Assembly (NCBI RefSeq): GCF_014873705.1
Contig: NZ_JADBDS010000005.1
Coordinates: forward strand, 516,038 to 580,037
DNA: 64,000 bases
Origin: Mycobacterium sp. OAS707
Lineage (GTDB): Bacteria > Actinomycetota > Actinomycetes > Mycobacteriales > Mycobacteriaceae
Direction of reading: 5' to 3'
Both the position numbers and the translations under genes were made by a program. Within the stretch, counting starts at the first letter, position 1. Each line of letters begins with the position of its first letter. The notes under the pieces are model-generated. The model saw only the letters and a program-made list of their open reading frames with translations. It was not told the origin of the DNA and searched no databases. Of the stretch, positions 25,138 to 35,003 are shown piece by piece.

Positions 25138-25726
25138 GCGAAGCATCACCTGCAGACCGTGGAGAAGATCGCCGATCCCGCCGGCGCCGCCGGCACCCCC
25201 ATAGCGAAGAGCAGGCCGCCGCTTCCCCATCACCACCGTTGCCGTCGGACTGGCCCGCGACCGTGGCGGCGGCACCTTTGCCGCCAGCCGCGCCCACACC
25301 GAAATACCCCACATTGCCGCCGCTACCACCCGCGCCATTGTTGACTGGGCGATGCCCGCCCCGCCGTTACCGAGCACGCCCCTACCGCCGGCCGGACCCG
25401 GTGCGCCCTGAAAGCCGTTGCCGATTAACAACCCTGCATTCGGATGCCCGTCGGCGCCGCAGCCGGCCCCAGCAGCGTGGCCGCCAGCTTGGGCGACGTC
25501 GGGCGACGTCGGCCTCGACTTCAGAGGCCCCCGACAGGTAGCAGAACGGACCCACCCACGAGTCGTTCGGCGGCGACAAGGGTGCCGGCAATGCCGATTT
25601 CACCGCAGTCAACCGCACCGCTGAGGCGTTCGGTGGCGTCGCGGGGCCGTGCATTGGGGCTAGCCATAAACCCGCCCCGGCGACGGCCAAACCTGCAGTG
25701 ACAGACGAACGAAAAGGCACAGCCAT
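25138..25726 (-). pseudogene. Decayed PGRS-type secreted protein gene
   Basis: From the ATG at 25726 one frame gives a signal-like N-terminus (MAVPFRSSVTAGLAVAGAG) and about 60 further plausible residues, then turns Arg-rich near 25500. Glycine/alanine-rich PGRS-like sequence continues in a second frame (AGLLIGNGFQGAPGPAGG, then GVLGNGGAGIAQ, to about 25340), in a third frame (GYFGVGAAGGKGAAA, then GNGGDGEAA, about 25310-25215), and back in the second (GGAGGAGGIGDLL, about 25205). At least three frame changes are needed to read it through. It lacks a PE domain; the pattern is that of PGRS-like proteins of non-tuberculous mycobacteria. Sequencing errors in GC-rich repeats are a possible alternative. 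Confidence 0.55.
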
Positions 25727-26112
25727 CACGGCGTCTCCCGATCGGAGTCTCATCGCGCAGGACAGCATCCATTGTCTGCCGGACGGCTGGCGGGATTCTC
25801 AACGAAGTGCGACCAGTGCGGCTGTCGTTTGGTGGAGTCGGTTCCGGAACCTCGGGTCGTTCACATCAATTCCCGCCAATGGCTGAGTGGTGCGGCTTCC
25901 TGGTAGTGCATGGTGGATTTGCGATGATTTCGGCGAACAGCGACGACCGATTGCTCTCTCGGCATTCGGGCGCATATCGGATGCTCGACGGATCGAAGCT
26001 TCAGGTTGCTTGAGTCATCCCTTGGACCATGCCGACCAGACTCGCCCAGCGATCAGCCAATACGTACTCCGGCGCCTCCCACCGGCGATGAGTAGGCGGC
26101 GCGGAACGGAGT
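25727..26112. other. No gene seen
   Basis: About 390 nt between the PGRS-type pseudogene and the doubtful frame at 26113. No signal peptide, ribosome binding site or convincing frame was found on either strand. Confidence 0.4.
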
Positions 26113-26628
26113 TCAACCAGTTGCTTCGTGCTCCCGGTGAAAAGCGTCGTAGGCCGCCGTGATGCAGTCCGCGTCGGCGTCTGGGTGGTCGTATGCGACG
26201 GCGTCGACGGCGGCGACGGTGCCCGGACCTAGACCGCAGCGGGTCGGCGCACCGCGTCCGCGGGCGAGCGCGAGATTCAGCAACCCCTGAAAAGTGGTGC
26301 GTAGCCCGTCACGCGACGGCGGATCGGCTGACAACAACAATCGACTATCATTATAGGCACCGATCGAGCCCGAGAACCCTGCGCGGCAACCTAATTGCAC
26401 ATCGTTTACACGATCGATCACCCCGAGCACAGCAGTGACCGCGTCGGCGGTTTGGCGCCGGTGTTGTCCGTGACGACATGCCGTTCGGTGACCGCCGGTT
26501 GGGTGGGCGGCGACGATCGACTGCACACCGGGGCGGCGTCGATCATACCTAGCTCCCGCGGCTCGCGAATCGTTGTCGGACAGCGACGTTCGGGCGCAAA
26601 AACATCCATCGATCAAGCAAGTCAGCAC
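26113..26628 (-). CDS. Doubtful hypothetical frame, possible remnant
   Basis: The last 110 codons read as plausible protein (TADAVTAVLGVIDRVNDVQLG, then a helical stretch ending DAFHREHEATG), but the first 60 are Arg/His-rich. No ribosome binding site or family is seen. It may be the 3' remnant of a gene whose start is lost. Confidence 0.3.
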   Translation of the reverse strand: MLTCLIDGCFCARTSLSDNDSRAAGARYDRRRPGVQSIVAAHPTGGHRTACRHGQHRRQTADAVTAVLGVIDRVNDVQLGCRAGFSGSIGAYNDSRLLLSADPPSRDGLRTTFQGLLNLALARGRGAPTRCGLGPGTVAAVDAVAYDHPDADADCITAAYDAFHREHEATG

Positions 26629-26682
26629 GGTCGCGGGCGTATACGGCGGGCCAGGCCGCAGCGGCGCAGCCTGCCGGACAGA

Positions 26683-27333
26683 TCAGTGAGTGCCCAATCC
26701 TGCGATCAAGTTGATCGTGGTCGCCAGGACCACGGCGCCGAGCACGTAGGACAGCAACGCCTGGCGCAGCGCTGTCGCGCGCATGCCAGGGGTTTGCAGA
26801 TCGGTGTCAGAGACTTGATAAGTCATGCCGATGGTGAAGGCGAGGTAGGCGAAATCCACATATGCAGGCGGATCGTCCTGGTTGAAATCGACTCCGCCGG
26901 TGGGCATTAAGTAGTAGAGCCGCGCATAGCGCAACGCGAACACCGTGTGCACGATCAGCCACGCCGCGATGACGCTGGCGATCCCGACCGCCGCCGCTGC
27001 CTCGGCTTCGCCGCCGTGAGCGGACCCAGCCAGCAACACGTAGCCGACGCCGGCCAAGCTCGCGATGCTCGCCACGACCATGATCGTGCCCGTGGCGGCT
27101 CGAGTGGGGTCTTCGCCCGTCGCATGCGACGCGGTTTGCTCCGGTGTCATGCGCCCGACGGCAGTCCAGGTCCAAACCAGATAGACCGCCGAAGCCGTGA
27201 TCCAGCCTGCTACTGGTGCGTACCTCACCTCGACGACAAAAGCGACTAGTAGTGCAACCGCCACCCCGGCTGCCGCAGCCACCGCCAACCGAGTGGCGGC
27301 AAGTGCGTCGGCCCCGAGCAACCGTGATGACAT
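26683..27333 (-). CDS. DUF1345 membrane protein
   Basis: 216 residues with five hydrophobic helices. The DUF1345 markers are present: TASAVYLVWTW in helix 2, WLIVHTVFALRYARLYY, then GGVDFNQDDPPAYVDFAYLAFTIGMTYQVSD, which is nearly the family signature. DUF1345 proteins are inner-membrane proteins of unknown transport or enzymatic role. No obvious partner. Confidence 0.92.
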   Translation of the reverse strand: MSSRLLGADALAATRLAVAAAAGVAVALLVAFVVEVRYAPVAGWITASAVYLVWTWTAVGRMTPEQTASHATGEDPTRAATGTIMVVASIASLAGVGYVLLAGSAHGGEAEAAAAVGIASVIAAWLIVHTVFALRYARLYYLMPTGGVDFNQDDPPAYVDFAYLAFTIGMTYQVSDTDLQTPGMRATALRQALLSYVLGAVVLATTINLIAGLGTH

Positions 27334-27520
27334 CAGGCGGGCTCAGCGATGAAACCGACTGGACCGGCTCTCACCGGACTAGTCCTTGTACCAACATCAG
27401 TGCATCTCCTGCGCCCGGTGATTCCTGTCAGGGCCGAATACCCGAACGCGGGTAGCCACAATCGACAGGTTCCTCACAGCCGACATCGAGCCGAGGAGAG
27501 GTCTGAGGTCGGCGGGCACA

Positions 27521-28303
27521 ATGGCTAGCGTGGAACGACCCGCAGTGCCGGACCAGGTTGTTCAGGACCTATGCGTGAGAACACCGGCGAACCACCGGCC
27601 GGTCACCTTCATTCATCCGGACGATCTAACGGACCGGGAGCATGCGGCGGTGCCGCAGCTGTGGCTGGATGCCGTCGCCGTCGGCGGCCGCGACGGTGTG
27701 GGTCTCATGATCGACGAGTGGGAGCGAGTCTTGCCCGGGCGCCTTCCCAAAGTCACTACGCGGTTCCGCGCTGCCAGCACCGATCTGTTCCTTGGTCGAC
27801 AACTGGGCGTCCCGGTGTTGATCTACTTGCTCGCAGGGCATTTCGGTGACCGCGCATATTGCCCGTGGTTAGGTACGCCGCCGGTACCGATCGGTGATGT
27901 GCCGCAGCATCTTCGACTGCTGCCGAAAGACGTCCTTGCGTTCCACACCAGGCTGCACGACGAGCTGGACTCACCGCTCATGGGTGGCATGCTGCCGATT
28001 GCCTTCATGGATCTGGTGAGCACCTACCACGACCCGAGTTGGCCGTTCGAGATGTTCAACAGCGCCTGGAGCAGTCCGCCGATCGCGGCGCCCGCCGAAC
28101 AACCCGACTGGAGCCAAGTGGTCCTGATACACAACAACGGCGGCTCGGGCCGCGTTTGCGCAGTGCTCGGCGAAGACCCGGACAACACCGAGGGCTGGTA
28201 CTGGTTCGAAGGGTCCATGTCACGCGAACGTGACATCTGGACGATCATGGACGCCTTCCTCGAGCATGGCGCAACGGACTGGTACGACGACAAAGACGAT
28301 TAA
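27521..28303 (+). CDS. Hypothetical acidic soluble protein
   Basis: 260 residues from the ATG at 27521. No signal or membrane segment. The C-terminal third (VVLIHNNGGSGRVCAVLGE, then WYWFEGSMSRERDIWTIMDAF) and acidic end (WYDDKDD) are the clearest features. The size and acidity fit an immunity or SUKH-like protein, but I do not recognise the family. It ends 15 nt before the convergent EccA-like gene. Confidence 0.75.
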   Translation: MASVERPAVPDQVVQDLCVRTPANHRPVTFIHPDDLTDREHAAVPQLWLDAVAVGGRDGVGLMIDEWERVLPGRLPKVTTRFRAASTDLFLGRQLGVPVLIYLLAGHFGDRAYCPWLGTPPVPIGDVPQHLRLLPKDVLAFHTRLHDELDSPLMGGMLPIAFMDLVSTYHDPSWPFEMFNSAWSSPPIAAPAEQPDWSQVVLIHNNGGSGRVCAVLGEDPDNTEGWYWFEGSMSRERDIWTIMDAFLEHGATDWYDDKDD

Positions 28304-28318
28304 GCGGCCCGCCCGCCC

Positions 28319-30088
28319 TCAGTCCATCGCCGGACCGGACTCGGCCAACGCCCGCGCCATGTCCTCAACATGTACGTGCAAAACAGTCGGATCGGTGCGC
28401 ACCAATTCCTCGAGCTGCTGGGGTGCCGGGGCCAGCTTGTGCAGGCGCCGGGCGCGTTCGCGCTTGCAGGCGGCCACGACCTTGCGGGCGTAACGCCCGT
28501 TGCCGGCCACGTCGAGCAATGTGCCGCTGCCAGAACGCATTGCGCGCAGCCGCGCGGCCTCGTCACGCAACAATGACCACGCCTGCGGACTGACCACCAA
28601 CCGTTCCCTGGCCGCCATCTGCTGCCCGATCGCCACGATCTCCTCGGGCGCATAACTGGTGAACGTCAAGGTGAAATGAAACCGTGACGCCAGACCGACA
28701 TTGGCCTTCAGGAACGCCTTCATCTCCTCGGGATAGCCGGCCACGATCACCACGAGTTCGTCGCGGAAGTCCTCCATGTATTTCAGCAGGGTGTTGATCG
28801 CATCCAGCCCGAAGGAGTGGCCCTCGGTCTTGGGCACCAGCCGGTAGGCCTCGTCGATGAAAAGCACGCCGCCGCGGGCCTCTTCGCACACCTCCTTCAT
28901 CCGGGTGGCGGTCTGCGACACGTATCCGACGACGATGTCCTCTTCTGTGACCTCTTTGACGTCGGGGCGCGCGATCTTGCCCAGCCCGAAGAGCACCTCG
29001 CCGACCACCCGCGCGAAGGTCGTTTTGGCGGTGCCCGGCGGGCCGAGGAACACCATGTGGTTCTCGTTGGCCGACTCGACGGGCTGACCCTGGGCGGCCA
29101 TCAGCTGCTCGATCTGAATCTCGGTGCGCCACACCGCGATCTGCTCCTTGGCGGCCTCGAGCCCGACGAGCTCCTCGATGCGGCCCTGCGCCAACGTCAA
29201 GACTTCCTGGCGGTGGGAGGCGAGTTCGGCTTCGGCGCGCTGGTCGGGATTGACCTGCGTGGCAGGATCCCATTTGTCGGTGCGGCTGGCGATCGACTCC
29301 GGATCGGTCACCACGATGCGGTAGTGCGGATTGTCCAGCGCGTCGCGGGCCTGCTTGATGAGTTGGCCGTCGACGACGGCGGTGCGAAATGCGGCCTGCG
29401 CATCGTCCTCTCGGCCCAGCTCACGCAGACACCAGCCTTTCGTCAGCGCGGTGTCGGCGGTGATCAACTGGTTGGGTGTGTCGATCGTCTCGGCAAGCTC
29501 CAACGCAGGCGCCAGCGCACCGAGGCTGGCCAGTGCGGCCGCGCGCAAAGCGGTAGTCGCCGCGGCGATCTCGCGGTTGGTATAGGTGGCGGTCCGCGGC
29601 GGAGCGACCTCGGTGACGGCGCGCACATCGGTCCAGCGCGCGGTGAGGTGATACAGCGCGGCGAGCACGAACTGGCGCAACTGCGCGGCCTGGGTGTCTT
29701 CCACCAGCGCCGCGTCGCTCAGCACCGCCTCGGCCTCGGCGTAGCGGTCCGCGGTGATCAACGCGCTGGCATACGCCAGCGCGATCGTCCCGCGTGACCA
29801 CGCAACCAACGGAACGTAGAGCGGGGCGGCCACGGTCGCCTGCAGGGCGCCGTCCTCCAGACCGATACGGCGGCTCTCGCGGTACAGGGCGCGAGAGTTC
29901 TCATGGGCGCCGGCCAGCGCGGGCAGGCTGTGGTCCCCGCACGCGAGCCGACCCATCCAGGCGTCCGACATCGCCGGATTCTCGGCGGTGATCCGGGCGA
30001 ACGTGGCCAGCGCCCCTTCGCGGTCGCCGCCCTGGAAGCGGGTGATGGCCGCGTCGAACGCTCGGCGGTGTTCGGTCGGCGAGTTCAC
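28319..30088 (-). CDS. EccA-like AAA ATPase in a T4SS operon
   Basis: 589 residues with EccA organisation: an N-terminal helical TPR-type half (about 1-285) and a C-terminal CbxX/CfqX-type AAA domain. Walker A is GPPGTAKT with K355, Walker B is GVLFIDEA, and the family motif FLKANVGLASRFHF lies after it. In ESX systems EccA is the cytosolic ATPase that acts on secreted substrates and their chaperones. No other ESX core gene is here. It begins 18 nt after the VirB6/TrbL-like gene and is the last member of the type IV secretion operon, so it probably serves that system or a distant ESX locus (inference). Confidence 0.93.
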   Translation of the reverse strand: MNSPTEHRRAFDAAITRFQGGDREGALATFARITAENPAMSDAWMGRLACGDHSLPALAGAHENSRALYRESRRIGLEDGALQATVAAPLYVPLVAWSRGTIALAYASALITADRYAEAEAVLSDAALVEDTQAAQLRQFVLAALYHLTARWTDVRAVTEVAPPRTATYTNREIAAATTALRAAALASLGALAPALELAETIDTPNQLITADTALTKGWCLRELGREDDAQAAFRTAVVDGQLIKQARDALDNPHYRIVVTDPESIASRTDKWDPATQVNPDQRAEAELASHRQEVLTLAQGRIEELVGLEAAKEQIAVWRTEIQIEQLMAAQGQPVESANENHMVFLGPPGTAKTTFARVVGEVLFGLGKIARPDVKEVTEEDIVVGYVSQTATRMKEVCEEARGGVLFIDEAYRLVPKTEGHSFGLDAINTLLKYMEDFRDELVVIVAGYPEEMKAFLKANVGLASRFHFTLTFTSYAPEEIVAIGQQMAARERLVVSPQAWSLLRDEAARLRAMRSGSGTLLDVAGNGRYARKVVAACKRERARRLHKLAPAPQQLEELVRTDPTVLHVHVEDMARALAESGPAMD

Positions 30089-30106
30089 GTCTGCGCGGCC
30101 CTTTCG

Positions 30107-32056
30107 CTAGCTGCTGCCGGTGATGGGATCGACGGTAGTCGCCGCCGGGCCGGCCTCGCCCGGTGGTGGCGGCGGCTCCTCGTCGGCGGGGGGTTCCTGC
30201 GGCAGTGGAATGTCCTCGCCGACACCGGTGCTCGCCCCCTCGGCGATGGGGTCGACCACGACCGCCTCGCTGTGCCCGACCGCAGCCCCGAACCCCTGCA
30301 CTCCACCCTCCAGTCCCCCCTCGCCGGGAAACGCCGGGGCCGCCTCACGAGCACCGGTGCCCCCATCCGACTGACCCTCACCTCCCACCGGATCGACACC
30401 CGGCGCGCCTTCGCCCGAACCCGCAGCGCCCCAACCCGGTGCGCCTGCAGCGCCGTCGTCGCCACCGGTCCCGGTCGACACGGTGTCGGCGCCGCTGGCA
30501 ACCGGATCGAAACCGTCCAGCGGTTCGCCCAGCACCTCTTGCGGCGTCTTGTCCGCGATCTCATCGGCCAGCTCCCACGGCGCCTTGCCGCCCGATCCCA
30601 GCTTGGTGCGCAGACCGCGGGCACCACCGACGGCGGCTGAGCTCACCCCGCCCACCGCCGCACTCATCGCCAGACCGCCGACGAGCTGGCCTCCGCGCAC
30701 CAGCAGGCCCGGCCCGGCCGGGCGCCCGGCCAGATCGGCCCGGATATGGCGCAGCAGATACAGCGCCGCCACCGACGCCGCGCCCATCATCACGACGTGG
30801 GCGAACGGATTGGCGCCGCCGAGCTCGGCGGGCAGCGGCGCGGCGATGAGACGTTCGATCGCCAGCCCGATCACGCTGACGAACACGATGAACACCGTCA
30901 CCTCGAGGCCGTGCTTGAAGAACTGCCACACCACCGCCTGGGCGTGGCGCTGCGGCGCGCCGGAGATCGCGCCGGCCAGCAGGCTGGGCACCAGCTTGAC
31001 GGTGGTGTAGAGCGCGCGCAGCGACGCCATGAACACCGAGGCGCCCGCCGACACCATGAACCACCCGAACAGCAGCGCGGCGGCCACCAGTACCAGCCCG
31101 GTCCACACGTTGGTGCCGTCGAGGTGCTGTGCGTAACGTACCGCCGCGCCGTCCCCGCAGCGGGCCATCGCGGTGATCGGCCCGTCGGAGGCTCCGGCGC
31201 GCACCGCCGCCGACCAGTGCGCCCCGCAGCCGCCGACGCGGTCGACGACGTGACCGAAGTTGAAGACCTGCAACGGTTCCCGCACCGCGTGAGTGATGAG
31301 GCTGGCCGTCAGCGTGTCGACCTGGCCGGTGAACCCGCCGCCGCTGACCGGCCCGTTGTGGGTGGCGGCCTGCGCGGTGGAGAACCCGATGCGCCGGCCG
31401 AAGGCCAGCAGCCCGTCGGGCCCGTACATCATCCCGGCCGGATCGGAGAACACCGTCACCGCCAGCGCGGGCATGGTCAGGGCGGTCAGAATCAACGTCG
31501 CGCCCCGGCCCGCTTCACCGCGCCGCACGGCCAGTACCCCGAGGAACACCCCGACCGGCACCGCCACCGCGATCAGCCCCCACCGCGTCGTGACATTGAT
31601 GACCGCGGTGGTGATCGCCCTGGCGACCTCCCCGATCACGGTCAGCCAATACGTCGAGATCGTCACCCGCATCACCCACAGCGCCAACGTGATGACCCCG
31701 ACGAAAAAGCCCGCCTCGGCGGTCAGCATGCTGGCCGCGGCCACGCTGGTCAACAGGACGTCCCAGCCGTGCACCATCCACGCACCCCACGTCGCAGGAT
31801 CCCACGCCGATCCCTGCGGCCCGCCGGCGATGAGCTGATCGCGCACCGAGGCCAGCGACAGGTAGTAGTCGCCGACGGGCACCCCGTAGCTATCGTGCAG
31901 ACCCGTCCAGTTGAGCACCACGGCGTTGGTGGACGCGCCGGCCGACGGCGCCGTGCACACCGCCATCGCCGAAAGCACCTGCAGTGCAACGAAAACCCAC
32001 ACGTTGCATCGGACGCGGGGGTGCCGCGCCAGCCAGTACGCCGCGCGCACCGTCAC
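30107..32056 (-). CDS. VirB6/TrbL-like T4SS channel protein
   Basis: 649 residues from the GTG at 32056, whose codon overlaps the VirB4 stop (GTGA). The frame is open further upstream to 33169, but that part is antisense-like shadow of the ATPase gene. After a signal-like segment ending near TAPSAGAS come six or seven membrane helices (about 95-480) with a large outer loop. The C-terminal 160 residues are Gly/Pro/Glu-rich and cytoplasmic. The position directly after virB4 and the polytopic layout with a hydrophilic tail are those of VirB6/TrbL proteins of actinobacterial conjugation systems. Confidence 0.85.
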   Translation of the reverse strand: MTVRAAYWLARHPRVRCNVWVFVALQVLSAMAVCTAPSAGASTNAVVLNWTGLHDSYGVPVGDYYLSLASVRDQLIAGGPQGSAWDPATWGAWMVHGWDVLLTSVAAASMLTAEAGFFVGVITLALWVMRVTISTYWLTVIGEVARAITTAVINVTTRWGLIAVAVPVGVFLGVLAVRRGEAGRGATLILTALTMPALAVTVFSDPAGMMYGPDGLLAFGRRIGFSTAQAATHNGPVSGGGFTGQVDTLTASLITHAVREPLQVFNFGHVVDRVGGCGAHWSAAVRAGASDGPITAMARCGDGAAVRYAQHLDGTNVWTGLVLVAAALLFGWFMVSAGASVFMASLRALYTTVKLVPSLLAGAISGAPQRHAQAVVWQFFKHGLEVTVFIVFVSVIGLAIERLIAAPLPAELGGANPFAHVVMMGAASVAALYLLRHIRADLAGRPAGPGLLVRGGQLVGGLAMSAAVGGVSSAAVGGARGLRTKLGSGGKAPWELADEIADKTPQEVLGEPLDGFDPVASGADTVSTGTGGDDGAAGAPGWGAAGSGEGAPGVDPVGGEGQSDGGTGAREAAPAFPGEGGLEGGVQGFGAAVGHSEAVVVDPIAEGASTGVGEDIPLPQEPPADEEPPPPPGEAGPAATTVDPITGSS

Positions 32057-34647
32057 GGTGTGGTCCCCGTGCGCATCCGCCTGCGGTACGGGTTGGTGTC
32101 GTAGAGCTGCGCCAATTCCGGTGTCGGGGCAGAGAACAGCCGGATTTTGCCCCACCCGCCGAACTCGTCGAGCATCCACGCCTCCCCTTCGCGGCCCGGA
32201 ATCACCCGGCCGTGGCGGTGATCGATGGTGTCGTCGCCGTAGGCCATGACCTGGGCGGGGCTGGTGTTGGTGACGTAGTCGGCCAGCAGCTTGGGGTGGC
32301 GCTCCAGATCGCGGCCACACCAGCGCAAAGTGTCCTCGGCGATCGTGGATTCCTTGAACCCCAAGCAGATTCGTTGCTCGATGAAGTGGTCCTCCAGCAC
32401 ACCGAAGTCGTGGCGCGGCGCCTGGCTGATCCCGACGAACTGTGTCCACGCCTTGCGGCCCTGGCGGATCAGGGTGTTGGCGCAGCGCTGCCCGCCCGGG
32501 GAATGCGTCCACGCCGCGCACTCCTCCACCACGAAGACATCGGGTGCGGTGTCGCGGGAGAAGAACATCGACTGCGCCAACTCGGCGGCCATCCCGTACA
32601 GCGCCTGGGCGGCGCGCTGGCTCGGGGTGCTCTGGTGGTGCAGATGGGCCTGGTATTCCTCGGTGACCGTCGGCAGCTTCAGCCCGCCGAAGTTCCAGAT
32701 GACCAGCTGCCGTGACAGATCCGGCGGCGGGGCGGTGTCGTCGAACATCGGCGCCAGTAGCCGTTCGGCGCGCAACCCTTCCAGGGCCACCAGCAGGTCG
32801 TCGTCGACGCCGACGCGGTCGGCGCGTGTGCGGTCGCGCAGCAAGGTGATCAGTCCGTTGGTGGTGCCGATTCCGTTGGCGTGCCGCGACTCTGGGGCCA
32901 GCAGCCCCTTCAGCCGCGCGGCCTGCGGGCTGACCGGGGAAAAGCCCATCTGCGGCAACAGATGGTCGACCGTGCGTTCGGCGGCTTGCGCGAACGGGAA
33001 GATGCGCAGCCCGTCGAGGGTGAACCGCGGCCGTCTGGCGTCGATGACGATCTTGCGTTCGTCGTCGAACATGTTCAGCGCGTGTTCGTGCTCGCGCGCC
33101 TCGGTCGGGTCGATGAGATGCACCCCCGCACCCATCCGCAGCCACGACAGGATCAAGTTCTTCGCGCACTGGCTCTTGCCGCGTCCCGGCGAGCCGCCGA
33201 TCACCAGGTTGCCCGGATTGTCACGGGCGGGCGCGTTGAGCAGATCCAGCAGCACGACCTCGCGCAGGCCCGGGCTGGTGATCGTCTCGCCCAGCGGCAC
33301 ACCGGTGTTGTTGCCCAGCCCGGTGGCCAGCAGCGGAACGAACTTCCCGAACGCCGCTGTGGTCGTCGGACTGCGGATCTCATGCAGCGCCGCAGAGCTT
33401 TCCGTGCCGGGGTTGAATGCGCGCCACCACGTCTGCTGGCTGCCGCGGCGCCGCCGCAGATCCAAACCCTGCCTGCGGTAGCGCCGGATCACCTCGCTGA
33501 TCGCGGTGTCGACGGTCTGCGGATCTGGCGCCGCCGCGGCCACCAGCACGGCGGCGTTCACCCCGCGCTCGGCGCCGCGTTTGAGCGCGGAGGCAAGTTG
33601 CTTGCCGGACGCCAGCTTTCGGACCAGCTCGTCGTCGCTGTGGGCGTGGCGGCCGATCTGTCGGGCCTGGTCTTTGATGTTGAGGATCACGTTGTGCGCG
33701 GTCGCCACCGCCACGTCGGCGGAGTCGAAGGTCACGTGGATCGTCCAGTCCACGGTGGCGCTCGGTGTGCTCAGGTCATCGAGCACCTTGAACAGCGTCG
33801 ACTGCGGCCAGCGCACGCCGGTGTCGGGAAACGACTCGATGCCCAGAAACGCTTGATACGAGTCGGGGATGCCGTCGTCGGGATCGCGGTAGGTGCGCAG
33901 GAAAACCTCGGCGTCGCTGCGCGCGGCACGCCAGCGCCGGCCCTGGGCGCCCGCGCCGGAGGGGTCCGTCCACACCGGGGTGAACGCCGAGGCCGGCAGC
34001 CGCGCGTCGGGGTCATAGGGTGTGGTCGGCAGCGGCTGGCGCCAGACGTGGCGACTGGCGGTGTAGTTCCAGTGCCACCAGATCTGTTCGGCGCTGGCCG
34101 GTTTGGCGAACAGCGGCGGCGGCAGCGCGCCAACCATGCCCGCCGCGAGCTCGCGGTACCGGTGCAGCGACTCGGCGCTGTCCTTGTCCCGCCCAACGAC
34201 CGAGGTCAGCCGCCGCTGCCAGGTTCCGGTCGCGGTGGCCCCGCTCAGGCCGTAGTCCAGGGGCAGGCTCAGCCAGTAGATGCGGCGGCGTGATCCCCTG
34301 CGGCCCAGCGCTGATTCCCACGTCCGGCAGTGCGCGACCCAGTCGCGGGTATGCGCGGGAAGCGCTGCGCCGGCGGCGACCCGCGCGGGGTGCAGGTCGG
34401 GGTGGGCGAACAGCATCCGCCGGGCGATGTTGCGGGTGGACACGTCGGTGGTCAGCCCGCTGAGCATGGCGCCCGACGGCAGGGCCCGCAGCAGCTCGGC
34501 ATGCACATCGGCGACCCGGTCTTGGGCGTCTTTGGCCATGAAGATGAACGGCAGACCCGATAACAGGTAGTCGGCGTACACACCGGTATCGGTGAACCGC
34601 AGGTTGCCGACCGCGGCGCGCGGGCAGTCATACCGGGCCGAACTCAT
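32053..34647 (-). CDS. VirB4/TraC-type T4SS ATPase
   Basis: 864 residues. An N-terminal domain of about 450 residues leads to the ATPase: Walker A GGSPGRGKS with K491, then VHLIDPTEA, and Walker B DVFVVEECAAW near 706. The late region (YVTNTSPAQVMAYGD, GREGEAWMLDEFG) is characteristic of VirB4-like ATPases of Gram-positive conjugation machines. It energises assembly and transfer at the inner membrane. Coupled to both neighbours by 4-nt overlaps. Confidence 0.92.
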   Translation of the reverse strand: MSSARYDCPRAAVGNLRFTDTGVYADYLLSGLPFIFMAKDAQDRVADVHAELLRALPSGAMLSGLTTDVSTRNIARRMLFAHPDLHPARVAAGAALPAHTRDWVAHCRTWESALGRRGSRRRIYWLSLPLDYGLSGATATGTWQRRLTSVVGRDKDSAESLHRYRELAAGMVGALPPPLFAKPASAEQIWWHWNYTASRHVWRQPLPTTPYDPDARLPASAFTPVWTDPSGAGAQGRRWRAARSDAEVFLRTYRDPDDGIPDSYQAFLGIESFPDTGVRWPQSTLFKVLDDLSTPSATVDWTIHVTFDSADVAVATAHNVILNIKDQARQIGRHAHSDDELVRKLASGKQLASALKRGAERGVNAAVLVAAAAPDPQTVDTAISEVIRRYRRQGLDLRRRRGSQQTWWRAFNPGTESSAALHEIRSPTTTAAFGKFVPLLATGLGNNTGVPLGETITSPGLREVVLLDLLNAPARDNPGNLVIGGSPGRGKSQCAKNLILSWLRMGAGVHLIDPTEAREHEHALNMFDDERKIVIDARRPRFTLDGLRIFPFAQAAERTVDHLLPQMGFSPVSPQAARLKGLLAPESRHANGIGTTNGLITLLRDRTRADRVGVDDDLLVALEGLRAERLLAPMFDDTAPPPDLSRQLVIWNFGGLKLPTVTEEYQAHLHHQSTPSQRAAQALYGMAAELAQSMFFSRDTAPDVFVVEECAAWTHSPGGQRCANTLIRQGRKAWTQFVGISQAPRHDFGVLEDHFIEQRICLGFKESTIAEDTLRWCGRDLERHPKLLADYVTNTSPAQVMAYGDDTIDHRHGRVIPGREGEAWMLDEFGGWGKIRLFSAPTPELAQLYDTNPYRRRMRTGTTP

Positions 34648-35003
34648 CGGCGGGCAGCGTCATTCGTCGGATGCGAGCACAACACCCGGGGCCGAAGATC
34701 GGCGAGAAACCACGCCACACGGGTGCGGATCGACGGCCGCGAGGCGGGCAACTTCGACAGCAGCCACACCGCGGCAGCGGTGACGGCAACACCCACGACG
34801 AGGATCAGCAGCGCACGCCCACTGTCGAGGTTGAGCGTGACCGCGGCACCGGTGACGATGAAGCCGATCAGCGCCGCGCACGCGTCTGGCAGGCGCCAGC
34901 GCTCCTTGAACGGCAGCCGGAACCCGTCGCCGGCGTCGCCAAGATAGATCGGCAGATCACGTTGGTCGGACCAGACTTTGGCCGGTGACTCGTCGACCAT
35001 CAC
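34644..35003 (-). CDS. PrgI/VirB3-like small membrane protein
   Basis: 119 residues from the GTG at 35003, or 118 from the ATG at 35000; either overlaps the preceding stop. Two adjacent membrane helices (about 40-58 and 62-82) lie in an otherwise basic protein. A small two-helix protein directly before virB4 is the usual place of PrgI/VirB3/TcpE-type subunits that bind the ATPase to the membrane. The fold is inferred from size and position. Confidence 0.78.
   Translation of the reverse strand: MMVDESPAKVWSDQRDLPIYLGDAGDGFRLPFKERWRLPDACAALIGFIVTGAAVTLNLDSGRALLILVVGVAVTAAAVWLLSKLPASRPSIRTRVAWFLADLRPRVLCSHPTNDAARR

Noticed and set aside
25140..25560. Repeated GC-rich units as a CRISPR-like array
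   Set aside because: Units are irregular and encode Gly/Ala repeats of a PGRS-type frame; there are no equal-length spacers.
27521..28303. SUKH-type immunity protein
   Set aside because: Acidity and size fit, but no family motif could be recognised, so it is left as hypothetical.
28817..29797. Long plus-strand frame opposite the EccA-like gene
   Set aside because: Antisense shadow; the AAA motifs on the minus strand are clear.
32057..33169. Long upstream extension of the VirB6/TrbL-like frame
   Set aside because: The region is fully covered by the VirB4-like gene in another frame, the extension reads Arg/Ala/Gly-rich, and a GTGA stop-start overlap at 32056 gives the better start.
32881..34293. 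Long plus-strand frame opposite the VirB4-like ATPase
   Set aside because: No motifs and Arg/Gly-rich throughout; the minus strand has Walker A and B motifs.
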